A stretch of 64,000 nucleotides of DNA from Streptomyces spinoverrucosus (GCF_006539505.1 NZ_BJND01000016.1:186001-250000); one strand, 5' to 3'; shown: positions 9,086-16,606, counted from the first letter of the stretch. Program-made: numbers and translations. Notes: generated by a model from the letters alone, not told the origin.

Positions 9086-9373
9086 ATGCAGTGTCCGAAG
9101 TGTCACGCGCCCATGCACACGTACAACCGCAACGGCGTCCAGATCGAGCAGTGCGCGAACTGCCGTGGAATCTTCCTGGACTACGGCGAACTGGAGGCCC
9201 TGACCCGGCTGGAGTCCCAGTGGTCCCAGCCCGCCCCGCCGCCCCCGCCCGCGGCGCAGGCGTACCCGGCCCCGCCCGCGCCCGCCTGGGGCGCCCCGCA
9301 CGGCGGGCACCACGGCGGCCACTACGGCCACCGCCGCCAAAAGAGCTTCGGCCACATGCTCTTCTCCAGCTGA
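9086..9373 (+). CDS. Zn-ribbon (TFIIB-type) protein with Gly/His/Pro-rich tail
   Basis: A 95-residue protein. Residues 1-45 form a four-cysteine zinc ribbon (CPKC at 3-6, CANC at 24-27) with the GIFLDYGELE signature of the zf-TFIIB family. A Pro/Ala linker and a Gly/His-rich segment (GGHHGGHYGHRRQ) follow. The ATG is preceded by GGCGAGGAG. The longer upstream frame is a shadow of the phosphotransferase gene. Function is not established; nucleic-acid or metal binding is the obvious inference. Confidence 0.85.
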   Translation: MQCPKCHAPMHTYNRNGVQIEQCANCRGIFLDYGELEALTRLESQWSQPAPPPPPAAQAYPAPPAPAWGAPHGGHHGGHYGHRRQKSFGHMLFSS

Positions 9374-9414
9374 GCGCCGATGCTGTTCGCCGGCTGACCG
9401 GCACGCACCCATGA

Positions 9415-9447
9415 CGAAGCCCCCGGCCGAGACGGCCGGGGGCTTCG
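9415..9447. terminator. Bidirectional hairpin terminator
   Basis: Arms 9415-9428 and 9434-9447 pair over 14 bp with a 5-base loop. It sits between the Zn-ribbon gene (+) and the 3' end of the tRNA operon (-), serving both. Confidence 0.8.
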
Positions 9448-9452
9448 GGGTG

Positions 9453-9524
9453 TGGACGATACTGGGATTGAACCAGTGACCTCTTCCGTGTCAGGGAAGC
9501 GCTCTCCCGCTGAGCTAATCGTCC
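9453..9524 (-). tRNA. tRNA-Val (GAC), copy 3 of operon
   Basis: A 72-nt cloverleaf. The acceptor stem GGACGAT pairs with ATCGTCC, the anticodon loop CTGACAC gives anticodon GAC (Val, GUC), and the T arm reads GGTTCAATCC. The discriminator base is A and 3' CCA is not encoded. Confidence 0.95.
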
Positions 9525-9570
9525 TCGGGACCACGATCGTCACTACGTGGAGCCGATCATGGGCACTGCG

Positions 9571-9642
9571 TGCGCGATACTGGGATTGAACCAGTGACCT
9601 CTTCCGTGTCAGGGAAGCGCTCTCCCGCTGAGCTAATCGCGC
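9571..9642 (-). tRNA. tRNA-Val (GAC), copy 2 of operon
   Basis: Same body and anticodon loop (CTGACAC) as the neighbouring copies, but with acceptor stem GCGCGAT/ATCGCGC. CCA is not encoded. It is separated from copy 3 by 46 bases. Confidence 0.95.
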
Positions 9643-9668
9643 GGGTAGGGATCTTCGAGAAGATCCAG

Positions 9669-9740
9669 TGGACGATACTGGGATTGAACCAGTGACCTCT
9701 TCCGTGTCAGGGAAGCGCTCTCCCGCTGAGCTAATCGTCC
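9669..9740 (-). tRNA. tRNA-Val (GAC), copy 1 of operon
   Basis: A 72-nt cloverleaf with the same sequence as the copy at 9453 (acceptor GGACGAT), anticodon GAC. It lies one base after the tRNA-Cys gene in transcription order. Confidence 0.95.
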
Positions 9741-9741
9741 T

Positions 9742-9815
9742 TGGAGGTGGAGACGGGATTTGAACCCGTGTAGACGGCTTTGCAGGCCGTTGCCTCGCCT
9801 CTCGGCCACTCCACC
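9742..9815 (-). tRNA. tRNA-Cys (GCA)
   Basis: Acceptor GGTGGAG pairs with CTCCACC. The anticodon loop CTGCAAA gives GCA, and the discriminator is U, the usual identity element for Cys. The 3' CCA is encoded, unlike in the Val genes beside it. Confidence 0.95.
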
Positions 9816-9853
9816 AGGAGTGTAGGGGACCGCGAGGATCCCCTCTTCCTTCG

Positions 9854-9926
9854 AGCGGACGACGAGGCTCGAACTCGCGACCTCAACCTTGGCAAGGTTG
9901 CGCTCTACCAACTGAGCTACGTCCGC
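9854..9926 (-). tRNA. tRNA-Gly (GCC)
   Basis: First gene of the minus-strand tRNA operon. Acceptor GCGGACG, anticodon stem CAACC/GGTTG with loop TTGCCAA (anticodon GCC) and discriminator U. 73 nt; CCA is not encoded. Confidence 0.95.
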
Positions 9927-9967
9927 CTGTCGTTTCGGTCCGCTTGCGCGTCCCGGCGACGTGTTGA

Positions 9968-9995
9968 ACTCTAGCGGATTCCGGGGCCAGTACAA
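9968..9995 (-). promoter_or_regulatory. Promoter of the Gly-Cys-Val tRNA operon
   Basis: On the minus strand TTGTAC (9995-9990), a 16-base spacer and TAGAGT (9973-9968) match the vegetative (HrdB-type) consensus. Transcription would start about 35 bases before tRNA-Gly. Confidence 0.75.
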
Positions 9996-10091
9996 AAACG
10001 CGTTTGTGCAGCGTGCTGCGCTGCACCTGGTCACGGACGTGGTCGGACCACCTGGAAGGACACGGCAAGGCCACCTGCGGGACACCCACCA

Positions 10092-10097
10092 TAGACT
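10092..10097 (+). promoter_or_regulatory. Candidate -10 for leaderless pabB mRNA
   Basis: TAGACT ends 7 bases before the GTG start and no ribosome site precedes that start, the usual look of leaderless Streptomyces genes. No convincing -35 is seen. Confidence 0.4.
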
Positions 10098-10104
10098 CGA
10101 CAAC

Positions 10105-11232
10105 GTGCTCGATCTCCCTCCCCTCGCCCGCTTCGGCGACCGCGTCGCCACCGGCCTCCTCGACGTCACCAGCGACCCCGCGGCCCTCGACTCCACCGGT
10201 TTCTGGGCCGTCGCCGCCGACTTCGAGGGCCGACTGACCTGCGCACGCTTCGCCGACGTACGAGAGGAACCAATACCCGCCCCCGTACCCGGCGCCTGGC
10301 GCGGCCCGGCCGTCGGCGACTGGACGTCGTCCCTCGACCGCGCCTCGTACACGGCGGGAGTACGCCGGATACGGCAGCACATCGCGACCGGCGAGGTCTA
10401 CCAGGTGAACCTCTGCCGCGTCCTGTCCGCGCCCGTCGCACCGGACGCCGACCCCGACGCCCTCACCGCGCTGCTGGCCCGCGGCAACCCGGCGCCGTAC
10501 GCCGGAACGATCCGCCTGCCCGGGCACGGTGTGGAGATCGCGAGCGCGTCCCCCGAGCTCTTCCTGCGCCGCGCGGGCCGGATCGTCGAGTCGGGCCCGA
10601 TCAAGGGCACCGGCCGCACCGAGACGGACCTGCTGGAGAAGGACTACGCCGAGAACGTCATGATCGTGGACCTGGTCCGCAACGACCTCGGCCGCGTCTG
10701 TGCCTCCGGCACCGTGACCGTCCCCGATCTGTGCGTCGTGGAGAAGCACCCCGGCCTGGTCCACCTCGTGTCCACCGTGCGCGGCGTGCTGCGCGCCGAC
10801 GCGGGCTGGCCGGAGCTGCTCGCCGCCGCCTTCCCGCCCGGCTCGGTGAGCGGCGCGCCCAAGTCGAGCGCCCTGCGGATCATCGACGCCCTGGAGACGG
10901 CACCCCGGGGGCCGTACTGCGGCGGCATCGGCTGGGTCGACGCCGACCGGGGGACCGGCGAGCTGGCCGTCGGGATCCGAACGTTCTGGATCGACCGGGC
11001 CGAGGGGGTGCTGCGCTTCGGTACGGGCGCGGGTATCACCTGGGGGTCGGACCCCGAGGGGGAGTGGCGGGAGACCGAATTGAAGGCCGCCCGGCTGCTC
11101 GCGGTAGCGTCGGGAGCGTACGAGGTGAGTGGAGAGGGACTGCAATCGAGCTGTGTCCATCCGGGGGAAACCCCCCGGAGCCCCGGACGCGGCCAGGTCC
11201 CCGGCACGGATATGCGAGGTGGGGACCAGTGA
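10105..11232 (+). CDS. pabB: Aminodeoxychorismate synthase component I (chorismate-binding)
   Basis: Predicted to aminate chorismate to 4-amino-4-deoxychorismate for p-aminobenzoate and folate. The 375-residue protein is one chorismate-binding domain with IKGTGRT, PPGSVSGAPK and the C-terminal FGTGAGITWGSDPEGEW block. The short N-terminus lacks most of the anthranilate-synthase-type N-domain, so it is a compact PabB. The GTG start is chosen because a -10 lies just upstream. The last about 35 residues after AYEVSGEGLQ look extra. It overlaps the next gene by GTGA, so the two are coupled, consistent with a PabB-PabC pair. No glutaminase subunit (PabA) is encoded here. The anthranilate or isochorismate branch is less likely given the lyase partner. 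Confidence 0.85.
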   Translation: MLDLPPLARFGDRVATGLLDVTSDPAALDSTGFWAVAADFEGRLTCARFADVREEPIPAPVPGAWRGPAVGDWTSSLDRASYTAGVRRIRQHIATGEVYQVNLCRVLSAPVAPDADPDALTALLARGNPAPYAGTIRLPGHGVEIASASPELFLRRAGRIVESGPIKGTGRTETDLLEKDYAENVMIVDLVRNDLGRVCASGTVTVPDLCVVEKHPGLVHLVSTVRGVLRADAGWPELLAAAFPPGSVSGAPKSSALRIIDALETAPRGPYCGGIGWVDADRGTGELAVGIRTFWIDRAEGVLRFGTGAGITWGSDPEGEWRETELKAARLLAVASGAYEVSGEGLQSSCVHPGETPRSPGRGQVPGTDMRGGDQ

Positions 11233-12050
11233 AGATCTGGCTCGACGGCGGGCTCCAGGACATCGAGTCCGCCCGTGTCTCCGTCTTCGACCACGGACTG
11301 ACCGTGGGCGACGGCATCTTCGAGACGGTGAAGGCGGTCGACGGCACGCCGTTCGCGCTCACCCGCCACCTCGACCGGCTGACCCGCTCGGCACGCGGGC
11401 TGGGCCTGCCCGATCCCGACCACGACGAGGTCCGGCGCGCCTGCGCCGCCGTCCTGGACGCCAACCCCATGCCGCTGGGCCGGCTGCGCATCACGTACAC
11501 CGGCGGCCACGGCCCGCTCGGCTCCGACCGCGGCGAGCACGGCCCGACCCTGGTCGTCGCGCTCGGCGAGACCCGGCGCCGCCCCGACTCCACGGCCGTG
11601 ATCACGGTCCCCTGGACCCGCAACGAGCGCGGCGCCCTGACCGGCCTGAAGACCACCTCGTACGCCGAGAACGTCGTCGCCCTGGCCCGCGCCCACGAAC
11701 AGGGCGCCTCCGAGGCGCTGTTCGCCAACACCGTCGGTCAGCTCTGCGAGGGCACCGGCTCGAATGTCTTCGTCGTCCTCGACGGCGAGATCCACACCCC
11801 GCCGGTCGCCTCCGGCTGCCTCGCGGGCATCACGCGCGCGCTGACGGTCGAGTGGACCGGCGCCAAGGAGTCCGACCTGCCGCTGGACGTGCTGGAACGC
11901 GCCGACGAGGTGTTCCTGACGTCGACCCTGCGCGATGTGCAGGCCGTGCATCGTGTCGACGGGCGTGAACTGCCGGGCGCCCCGGGGCCGGTGACCGCGA
12001 AGGCGATGCGGATCTTCGAGGAGCGGTCGGGCGACGACCTCGACCCGTAG
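11229..12050 (+). CDS. pabC: Class IV aminotransferase fold, probable 4-amino-4-deoxychorismate lyase
   Basis: Predicted PLP enzyme releasing pyruvate from aminodeoxychorismate to give p-aminobenzoate. The 273-residue protein has FDHGLTVGDGIFET at the N-terminus, the PLP lysine in LKTTSY (K141), and EALFANTVGQLCEGTGSNVFVV with the SGCLAGITR cofactor-phosphate loop, all typical of fold-type IV. The GTG at 11229 overlaps the pabB stop by four bases. Branched-chain or D-amino-acid aminotransferases share the fold, but the pairing with PabB favours the lyase. Confidence 0.87.
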   Translation: MKIWLDGGLQDIESARVSVFDHGLTVGDGIFETVKAVDGTPFALTRHLDRLTRSARGLGLPDPDHDEVRRACAAVLDANPMPLGRLRITYTGGHGPLGSDRGEHGPTLVVALGETRRRPDSTAVITVPWTRNERGALTGLKTTSYAENVVALARAHEQGASEALFANTVGQLCEGTGSNVFVVLDGEIHTPPVASGCLAGITRALTVEWTGAKESDLPLDVLERADEVFLTSTLRDVQAVHRVDGRELPGAPGPVTAKAMRIFEERSGDDLDP

Positions 12051-12104
12051 AACGCCGGACATATTCAGCAGACGTGGGGGTCCGGACCGGGTAGAACACC
12101 CCTG

Positions 12105-12929
12105 ATGACCACCACCCTGCGGCCGACCGAGCCGCTTCAGCGCGCGGCCGACGGGACGCGCTCCCGCCACTACCAGGTGTGCGTGAACAGCCGTCCCGTC
12201 GGCGCGATACACCTCGGCACATCACCCGCCTTCGGCGACTCGGTGGCGCGGATCGTCGACCTGCGCATCGACGAGCCGGACCGGCGACGCGGCCGCGGCA
12301 CGGTCGCCGCGCTCGCCGCGGAGGAAGTGGCGCGCGGCTGGGGCTGCCGGCAGATCGAGGCGGCCGTCCCCGGCGACGCCGAGGCGGGCCTCCGGCTCGC
12401 CACGGCACTGGGATATGTCCTGCGCAACCGCGGCATGGAGAAGCACCTCGGCGACACCCCACCCGAACTGCCCGCGGGCAGTCACGCGCGGCCCATGACC
12501 GAGGCCGGGTTCGCGGCATGGCAGGCGTATGAGTCGGAGCGGTACGCGCGCACCTGGATCGAGCGGGGCGTACCCGAGGCCAAGGCGTACGCCAAGGCGC
12601 GAAGCGACCACGAGCGGCTTCTGCCGGACGGGTTGGCCACCGCAGACATGCTGTTCAGCGTCCTGGAACAGGACGGGACGCGGGTGGGCACCCTGTGGGT
12701 GGCGTTGCAGGAGGACAAGGCCTACGTCTTCGACGTCGAGACCGAGGCGGCACACCGGGGACGAGGACACGGCCGGACGCTCATGCTGCTGGCCGAGCGT
12801 CAGACGATCGAGTCCGGCCGACGCGTCCTCGGCCTCAACGTCTTCGCGGGGAACACCCCGGCCGAGCGGCTCTACGAGTCACTCGGCTACACGACGATGC
12901 GGTACATCCTGTACAAGGACCTGCTCTGA
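12105..12929 (+). CDS. GNAT-family N-acetyltransferase, two-domain
   Basis: A 274-residue protein with two GNAT-like halves. The N-terminal half (about 40-110) has DLRIDEPDRRRGRGTVAALA. The C-terminal half (about 185-270) has the better acetyl-CoA loop AAHRGRGHGRTLMLLAE followed by LNVFAGNTPAERLYESLGY, the classic GNAT C-terminus. The substrate is unknown. It follows pabC by 54 bases and converges on the DsbA-like gene. Confidence 0.87.
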   Translation: MTTTLRPTEPLQRAADGTRSRHYQVCVNSRPVGAIHLGTSPAFGDSVARIVDLRIDEPDRRRGRGTVAALAAEEVARGWGCRQIEAAVPGDAEAGLRLATALGYVLRNRGMEKHLGDTPPELPAGSHARPMTEAGFAAWQAYESERYARTWIERGVPEAKAYAKARSDHERLLPDGLATADMLFSVLEQDGTRVGTLWVALQEDKAYVFDVETEAAHRGRGHGRTLMLLAERQTIESGRRVLGLNVFAGNTPAERLYESLGYTTMRYILYKDLL

Positions 12930-12959
12930 AGGGTACGGGGAGCTGCTCGGAGGTCCCGG

Positions 12960-12991
12960 TCCGAAGGGTCCCAGTCCGAAGGGACCCGGAC
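12960..12991. terminator. Hairpin between convergent genes
   Basis: Core arms GGGTCCC (12966-12972) and GGGACCC (12981-12987) extend outward through GTCCG/GGAC with a small bulge. The octamer GTCCGAAG is also directly repeated here. It lies between the GNAT (+) and DsbA-like (-) stops. Confidence 0.55.
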
Positions 12992-12992
12992 G

Positions 12993-13511
12993 TCACTCCC
13001 GCTCGGCCAGCAGCCGGTCGGCGATCTCCTCGATCCGCTCGCGCAGCCCCTCCTGGCTCTTGCCACCGTCGAGGCGCTCGCCGCCGATCACATACGTCGG
13101 AGTACCGGTCACGCCGATCGCCTTCCCCTCGGCCTGGTCGGCGTCCACGATCAGGATGTGCCGGCCGTCGATCAGCGCGGTGTCGAACTCCTCGGCGTCG
13201 AGGCCGAGTTCCCGGGCCACCTCGACCAGGAAGGGTTCTCCCTTACGGTCCAGCTCCTCGACCCGGGCCAGCACCGCCTCGACATACGGCCACCCCTGCC
13301 CCTGCTCCGCGGCCTCCTCGGCGGCCTGCGCGGCGGCGAAGGCGTGCTTGTGCTTCTCCAGCGGGAAGTGCCGCAGCCGCAGTTCCAGCCGGTCGCCGTA
13401 ACGGGCGCGCAGGGCACGGAGATCGTCCAGGGCACTACGGCAGTCCGGGCACTGGAGTTCGCACCAGACGTCGAGGACGGGCGCGGGTCGGGCGGGGGAG
13501 GAGTCGTTCAT
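12993..13511 (-). CDS. DsbA-family (FrnE-like) thiol-disulfide protein
   Basis: A 172-residue thioredoxin-fold protein with the redox motif CPDC (C21, C24), a helical insertion, and the cis-proline loop GVTGTPTYVI (P138). There is no signal peptide or membrane anchor, so it should be cytoplasmic, unlike true DsbA; this fits the FrnE/DSBA-like oxidoreductase group. The ATG at 13511 is chosen over a TTG 36 bases upstream. The physiological substrate is unknown. Confidence 0.85.
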   Translation of the reverse strand: MNDSSPARPAPVLDVWCELQCPDCRSALDDLRALRARYGDRLELRLRHFPLEKHKHAFAAAQAAEEAAEQGQGWPYVEAVLARVEELDRKGEPFLVEVARELGLDAEEFDTALIDGRHILIVDADQAEGKAIGVTGTPTYVIGGERLDGGKSQEGLRERIEEIADRLLAERE

Positions 13512-13735
13512 GGGCTCAGTCTCCCAGCACCGGCGCCCCGGACCCAATCGGCTCCGGTGGCCATGGGCACGACCCCGACACGCCCCCGAGTCCTACGCCA
13601 CCACCGGCACCTGCGGAGGAGCCGACCCGGAGATGTCCCTGATGTCCGGGCGGGGCATGGCCTGTCGGGGTTCGGGGGGTGCAGGATGGAAGGGGCGACG
13701 CGCCCCGCCCGCTCGAGCCTGCCCTGGAGGACCGG

Positions 13736-14182
13736 ATGATTGCCGAGACCGTGTGTTCCGCCGTTGCCGCGGCCGGCCTGGGCATCGCGGCGGTGACGGC
13801 GTTCCGCAAGCGTTTCCTCACGGCTGCCCGCATCGCGGCCTACGCGCTGGTCCCCCTCGGCCTGGTGATGACCGGTGTCGTGCAGTGGGCCGCGGACACC
13901 GCCTTCAGCCCGGTGGCCTGGGCGGGCTTCGGTGTGCTCGGCGGTGCCTGGCTGCTGTTCACCGGCACGCGGGCGGTGGAGCGGCGACGCGGTCGCAAGG
14001 GGCGCGCGGTGAGCGCCGCGGCCCAGCACGACCCGGTGGCCCCGCAGGCCTCGGCGCCCTCCCTCGGCCCGGCGTCCCGCACGACGGCCAAGCCCCGGAC
14101 CAAGCCGCAGGCCACGTCCCGTACGGATGCCGCGGACGACTTCAGCGACATCGAGGCCATCCTCAAGAAGCACGGCATATGA
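13736..14182 (+). CDS. Small multi-span membrane protein, unknown
   Basis: A 148-residue protein. Residues 1-85 hold about three hydrophobic segments (ETVCSAVAAAGLGIAAVTAF, AAYALVPLGLVMTGVVQWA, WAGFGVLGGAWLLFTG). A basic, Ala/Pro/Thr-rich cytoplasmic tail follows, ending in a short acidic-amphipathic helix (DDFSDIEAILKKHGI) that could bind a partner. The ATG at 13736 has a perfect CTGGAGG ribosome site; an earlier in-frame ATG at 13679 has none. Divergent from the DsbA-like gene. Family not recognised. Confidence 0.78.
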   Translation: MIAETVCSAVAAAGLGIAAVTAFRKRFLTAARIAAYALVPLGLVMTGVVQWAADTAFSPVAWAGFGVLGGAWLLFTGTRAVERRRGRKGRAVSAAAQHDPVAPQASAPSLGPASRTTAKPRTKPQATSRTDAADDFSDIEAILKKHGI

Positions 14183-14343
14183 CGTCCGCATGCCGGACTG
14201 AAACGACCCATTCCTTGGGATGATCGGAAGCTGTCCGGCTCGCGCCACAGACGTGCAGGTGATCACGGATTTCGGCGAACTCCCGCATCTTCGTGCGTCT
14301 TGATCGCGCCGAGGGTGCCCCCTGCGTCATCATTCGCCGCGAG

Positions 14344-14496
14344 ATGCTGGACACGACACAGAGCGAGGCCGCGCCGCCGAAGGACGAGCCGCGCGGGTGC
14401 CTCTTCGCCCTTTCCCAGCCACCGCTGATGATCTTCCTTGCGGTGATCGGGAGTCTGCTGCTCATGGCTGCGTTGCACGATCTGTTCCTGCTGTGA
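14344..14496 (+). CDS. Small single-span membrane protein
   Basis: A 50-residue product: a polar, charged N-terminus (about 1-22) then one strong transmembrane helix (PPLMIFLAVIGSLLLMAAL) and a short tail. A GTG at 14293 would add 17 residues. No clear ribosome site precedes either start. A terminator follows the stop directly, which supports a real transcription unit. Function unknown. Confidence 0.55.
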   Translation: MLDTTQSEAAPPKDEPRGCLFALSQPPLMIFLAVIGSLLLMAALHDLFLL

Positions 14497-14504
14497 GCCG
14501 TACG

Positions 14505-14537
14505 CGCGGTCCCCGGCGCCACCCGCCGGGAACCGCG
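14505..14537. terminator. Bidirectional hairpin terminator
   Basis: A 14-bp stem (14505-14518 with 14524-14537, one G-U pair) and a 5-base loop, between the small membrane-protein gene (+) and the convergent CGNR gene (-). Confidence 0.7.
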
Positions 14538-14585
14538 TCGGCATCGACGTCCCCCTGATCAGCTCACGTGCCGTGGAGTCGGGCG

Positions 14586-15146
14586 TCAGCCCGTCGCCTC
14601 CTTGCGGCGCGCCCGGTAGGCCGCCACGTGCAGCCGGTTTCCGCAGGTGCGGCTGTCGCAGTAGCGCCGAGAGCGGTTGCGGGAGAGGTCGACGAAGGCG
14701 CGTCGGCAGTCGGGGGCCTCGCAGCGCCGCAGCCGTTCACGCTCGCCGCCGACCACGAAGAAGGCCAGCGCCATCCCGCAGTCGGCGGCCAGGTGGTCGG
14801 CGATGGAGGCGCCGGGTGCGAAGTAGTGCACATGCCAGTCGTAGCCGTCGTGGTCCGTGAGGCGGGGCGTGGTGCCGGCGGCGGCTACCAGCTCGTTGAT
14901 CATCCCGGCCGCTGTGCGGACGTCCGGAGCCGCGAAGATCCCCGCGAACCGGCCGCGGATCTTGCGCACCGCCGAGAGATCGAACTCCGAGAGCACCCCG
15001 ACATCGCTGATCTCGTGCCTTCGTACGAAATCCGCGAGAGCCGCGACGTCCGGCAGCCCGTCCGGCGTCGTCTCGTCCTCCGGTGCGGTATTCACCAGAT
15101 CGACCACGGCTTCGAGCGCGCACCGGGTGTCGTGGGTGATCAGCAC
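14586..15146 (-). CDS. CGNR zinc-finger protein (ABATE domain), putative regulator
   Basis: A 186-residue protein. An N-terminal ABATE-type helical domain (about 10-130) precedes a C-terminal CGNR zinc finger: CEAPDCRRAF then RYCDSRTCGNRLH (about 142-174). This family is thought to bind DNA and is usually annotated as a stress-related regulator, without proven targets. The GTG at 15146 is chosen because AGGGAG lies 6 bases upstream; the longer frame runs into a repetitive non-coding stretch. Monocistronic. Confidence 0.85.
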   Translation of the reverse strand: MLITHDTRCALEAVVDLVNTAPEDETTPDGLPDVAALADFVRRHEISDVGVLSEFDLSAVRKIRGRFAGIFAAPDVRTAAGMINELVAAAGTTPRLTDHDGYDWHVHYFAPGASIADHLAADCGMALAFFVVGGERERLRRCEAPDCRRAFVDLSRNRSRRYCDSRTCGNRLHVAAYRARRKEATG

Positions 15147-15325
15147 GTTTCGCTCCCTGGCCTGGGGGGTCGGGCGGGCGCCCGCCGATGCTGGCCGATG
15201 GTAGTGGCTCCCGCCGCCGTCCCATCGGCTGCGGCCGCACCCGGCCCCCGCTTGCCCGTAGAACGCGGCGCGGGGGTGCTGCGGTTCCCGGCGGTCGCAG
15301 CCCGTGAGTCGGCGATCACACGCAT

Positions 15326-15367
15326 ACCGGCGCCGCCCCCGCATGGATGCGCGGTGGCGGCGCCGGT
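15326..15367. terminator. Long hairpin in the ssgB-CGNR gap
   Basis: A perfect 12-bp outer stem (15326-15337 with 15356-15367) encloses a second small stem CGCAT/ATGCG. It is downstream of ssgB and could end its transcript. No T tail is seen on either strand. Confidence 0.5.
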
Positions 15368-15399
15368 GTGTGCCGTATGCGGTTGTCCTGGGCGCCTTG

Positions 15400-15499
15400 G
15401 GGCCTGTCCGGAGGATCCTGCCGGAGACGGGCCCTGGCACGTTCACATGGGCCGATCAGTGCCGTCGCCCTGCTCCGACCTGATCCGCCGGACAGGCCC
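15400..15499. repeat. 100-bp MITE-like imperfect inverted repeat
   Basis: Two 41-base arms (15400-15440 and the reverse complement of 15459-15499) match at about 32 of 41 positions, with the outer 12 bases (GGGCCTGTCCGG) perfect, around an 18-base centre. The 15147-15548 gap otherwise holds only the hairpin at 15326-15367 and, near its start, the CGNR gene's upstream region; no gene is seen. The arms resemble terminal repeats of IS5-type elements from memory only. No transposase remains and no clear target duplication is visible. Confidence 0.65.
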
Positions 15500-15548
15500 G
15501 AGCCGTCTCCCCGAGTGGACGGCCGGGCAGCTTGGTGTGGGTCTCGCC

Positions 15549-15962
15549 CTAGCTTTCCGCCAGGATGTGCGAGAGCTCCTGGTCAAGGTCGAAATGCCGG
15601 TGCTCCGTGCCCGGCGGCACGGCGGCGTCGGTTCGCTTCAGGAACGATTCCAAGGCCCGCGCCGGGGCCTCCAGCAGCGCCTCCCCCTCGGGGGAGCTCA
15701 GGGCGATGCAGACGACGCCCTGACCATGGCTGCGCGACGGCCAGACGCGGACGTCGCCGGTTCCTGTGGGCCGGTGAAGCCCCTCGGCGAGAAGGTCGCG
15801 GGCGAACACCCACTCGACGGTCTCCTCGGCTCCGGTGTGGAAGGTGGCGTGCACGGCGTAGGGGTCGGCCGTGTCGTACCGCAGGCCTGCGGGGACAGGC
15901 AGGGAGGACTCGCTCGACACAACGAGGCGCAGGTGCAGCTCGCAGCTGACCGTGGTGTTCAT
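15549..15962 (-). CDS. ssgB: Sporulation and cell-division protein SsgB (SALP family)
   Basis: A 137-residue SsgA-like protein, the exact usual length for SsgB. In Streptomyces SsgB localises and recruits FtsZ at the onset of sporulation septation. Recognisable features are the start MNTTVSCELHLRLV, then YDTADPYAVHATFHTG, VEWVFARDLLAEGL and GDVRVWPSRSHGQGVVCI. The ATG at 15962 matches the family start; upstream residues in the open frame are Arg/Lys-rich and non-conserved. Divergent from the PGPGW membrane gene across about 190 bp, where its developmental promoter should lie. Restricted to sporulating actinomycetes, so diagnostic for the host. Confidence 0.96.
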   Translation of the reverse strand: MNTTVSCELHLRLVVSSESSLPVPAGLRYDTADPYAVHATFHTGAEETVEWVFARDLLAEGLHRPTGTGDVRVWPSRSHGQGVVCIALSSPEGEALLEAPARALESFLKRTDAAVPPGTEHRHFDLDQELSHILAES

Positions 15963-16043
15963 AAGCGCCAGGGCCTTTCGCTCAGTGTGCGCTCGGGGAT
16001 TCGCACGTCGGCGAAATCGACATGCCACCTACGGTGCCGTTGT

Positions 16044-16078
16044 AAACCCCTCTGAGGGTTTTGCGTGTGTTTACGTAA
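16044..16078. promoter_or_regulatory. Two palindromes in the ssgB divergent promoter region
   Basis: AAACCC-N6-GGGTTT (16044-16061) and the perfect octamer TTACGTAA (16071-16078) lie between ssgB (-) and the PGPGW gene (+). They are candidate operators. No known regulator site could be matched by eye. Confidence 0.35.
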
Positions 16079-16139
16079 CTCTTCCGGCCGAGAACCTGTT
16101 CGCCGGGTGCGCCCATTCCGGTGACTGGAATCGTTCAGG

Positions 16140-16145
16140 TAGGGT
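16140..16145 (+). promoter_or_regulatory. Candidate -10 for a leaderless start
   Basis: TAGGGT ends 8 bases before the ATG at 16154; no ribosome site is present and the -35 is not evident. Confidence 0.4.
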
Positions 16146-16153
16146 TTGGCCGT

Positions 16154-16606
16154 ATGAATACGGGGAGTAGCAAGCCTGGCGAGGTCGCCATGGCTGCCGA
16201 CGAGACGGGGACGGACGGGGTGCAGAGCGAGCGGGAGCTCGGTTCGAGAGCGCCGGAATTCATCAAGGCGCGGCGCCTGCTCCACGTCAGCTGGCAGGTG
16301 GGGGTCTTTCTCGTCGGGCTCGGGGTGGTGATCACCGGCATCATCCTGCTGCCGTTGCCGGGCCCCGGCTGGGTGATCATCTTCGGCGGCATGGCGATCT
16401 GGGCGACCGAGTTCGTCTGGGCCCAGCTGGTGCTGCGCTGGACCAAGCGCAAGGTCACCGAGGCGGCGCAGCGTGCCCTCGACCCCAAGGTGCGCCGGCG
16501 CAACATCATCCTGACGACGGTCGGCTGCGTGATCGTGGCCGCGATCGGCGCCTTCTACGTCTGGAAATTCGGCTTCGCGATGCCTTGGAAGATCGAGGAC
16601 CAGTGA
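16154..16606 (+). CDS. PGPGW (TIGR02611-type) transmembrane protein
   Basis: A 150-residue membrane protein with the family signature LPLPGPGWVIIFGG between two hydrophobic segments (about 48-90) and a third C-terminal span (TTVGCVIVAAIGAFYVW). A conserved basic segment (RWTKRKVTEAAQRALDPKVRRR) faces the cytoplasm. The family is widespread in actinobacteria without known function. The ATG at 16154 follows a -10 box closely, suggesting leaderless translation. Confidence 0.85.
   Translation: MNTGSSKPGEVAMAADETGTDGVQSERELGSRAPEFIKARRLLHVSWQVGVFLVGLGVVITGIILLPLPGPGWVIIFGGMAIWATEFVWAQLVLRWTKRKVTEAAQRALDPKVRRRNIILTTVGCVIVAAIGAFYVWKFGFAMPWKIEDQ

Noticed and set aside
9453..9740. Regularly spaced near-identical repeats resembling a small CRISPR array
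   Set aside because: Each repeat folds as a complete tRNA-Val and the spacing is irregular.
12993..13511. DsbA-like protein as redox partner of the VKOR protein at 55034
   Set aside because: It has no signal peptide or anchor, so it should be cytoplasmic, while VKOR needs an extracytoplasmic partner.
14568..16055. Plus-strand open frame through the CGNR-ssgB region
   Set aside because: It is antisense to two well-supported genes and crosses the MITE-like repeat and a hairpin.
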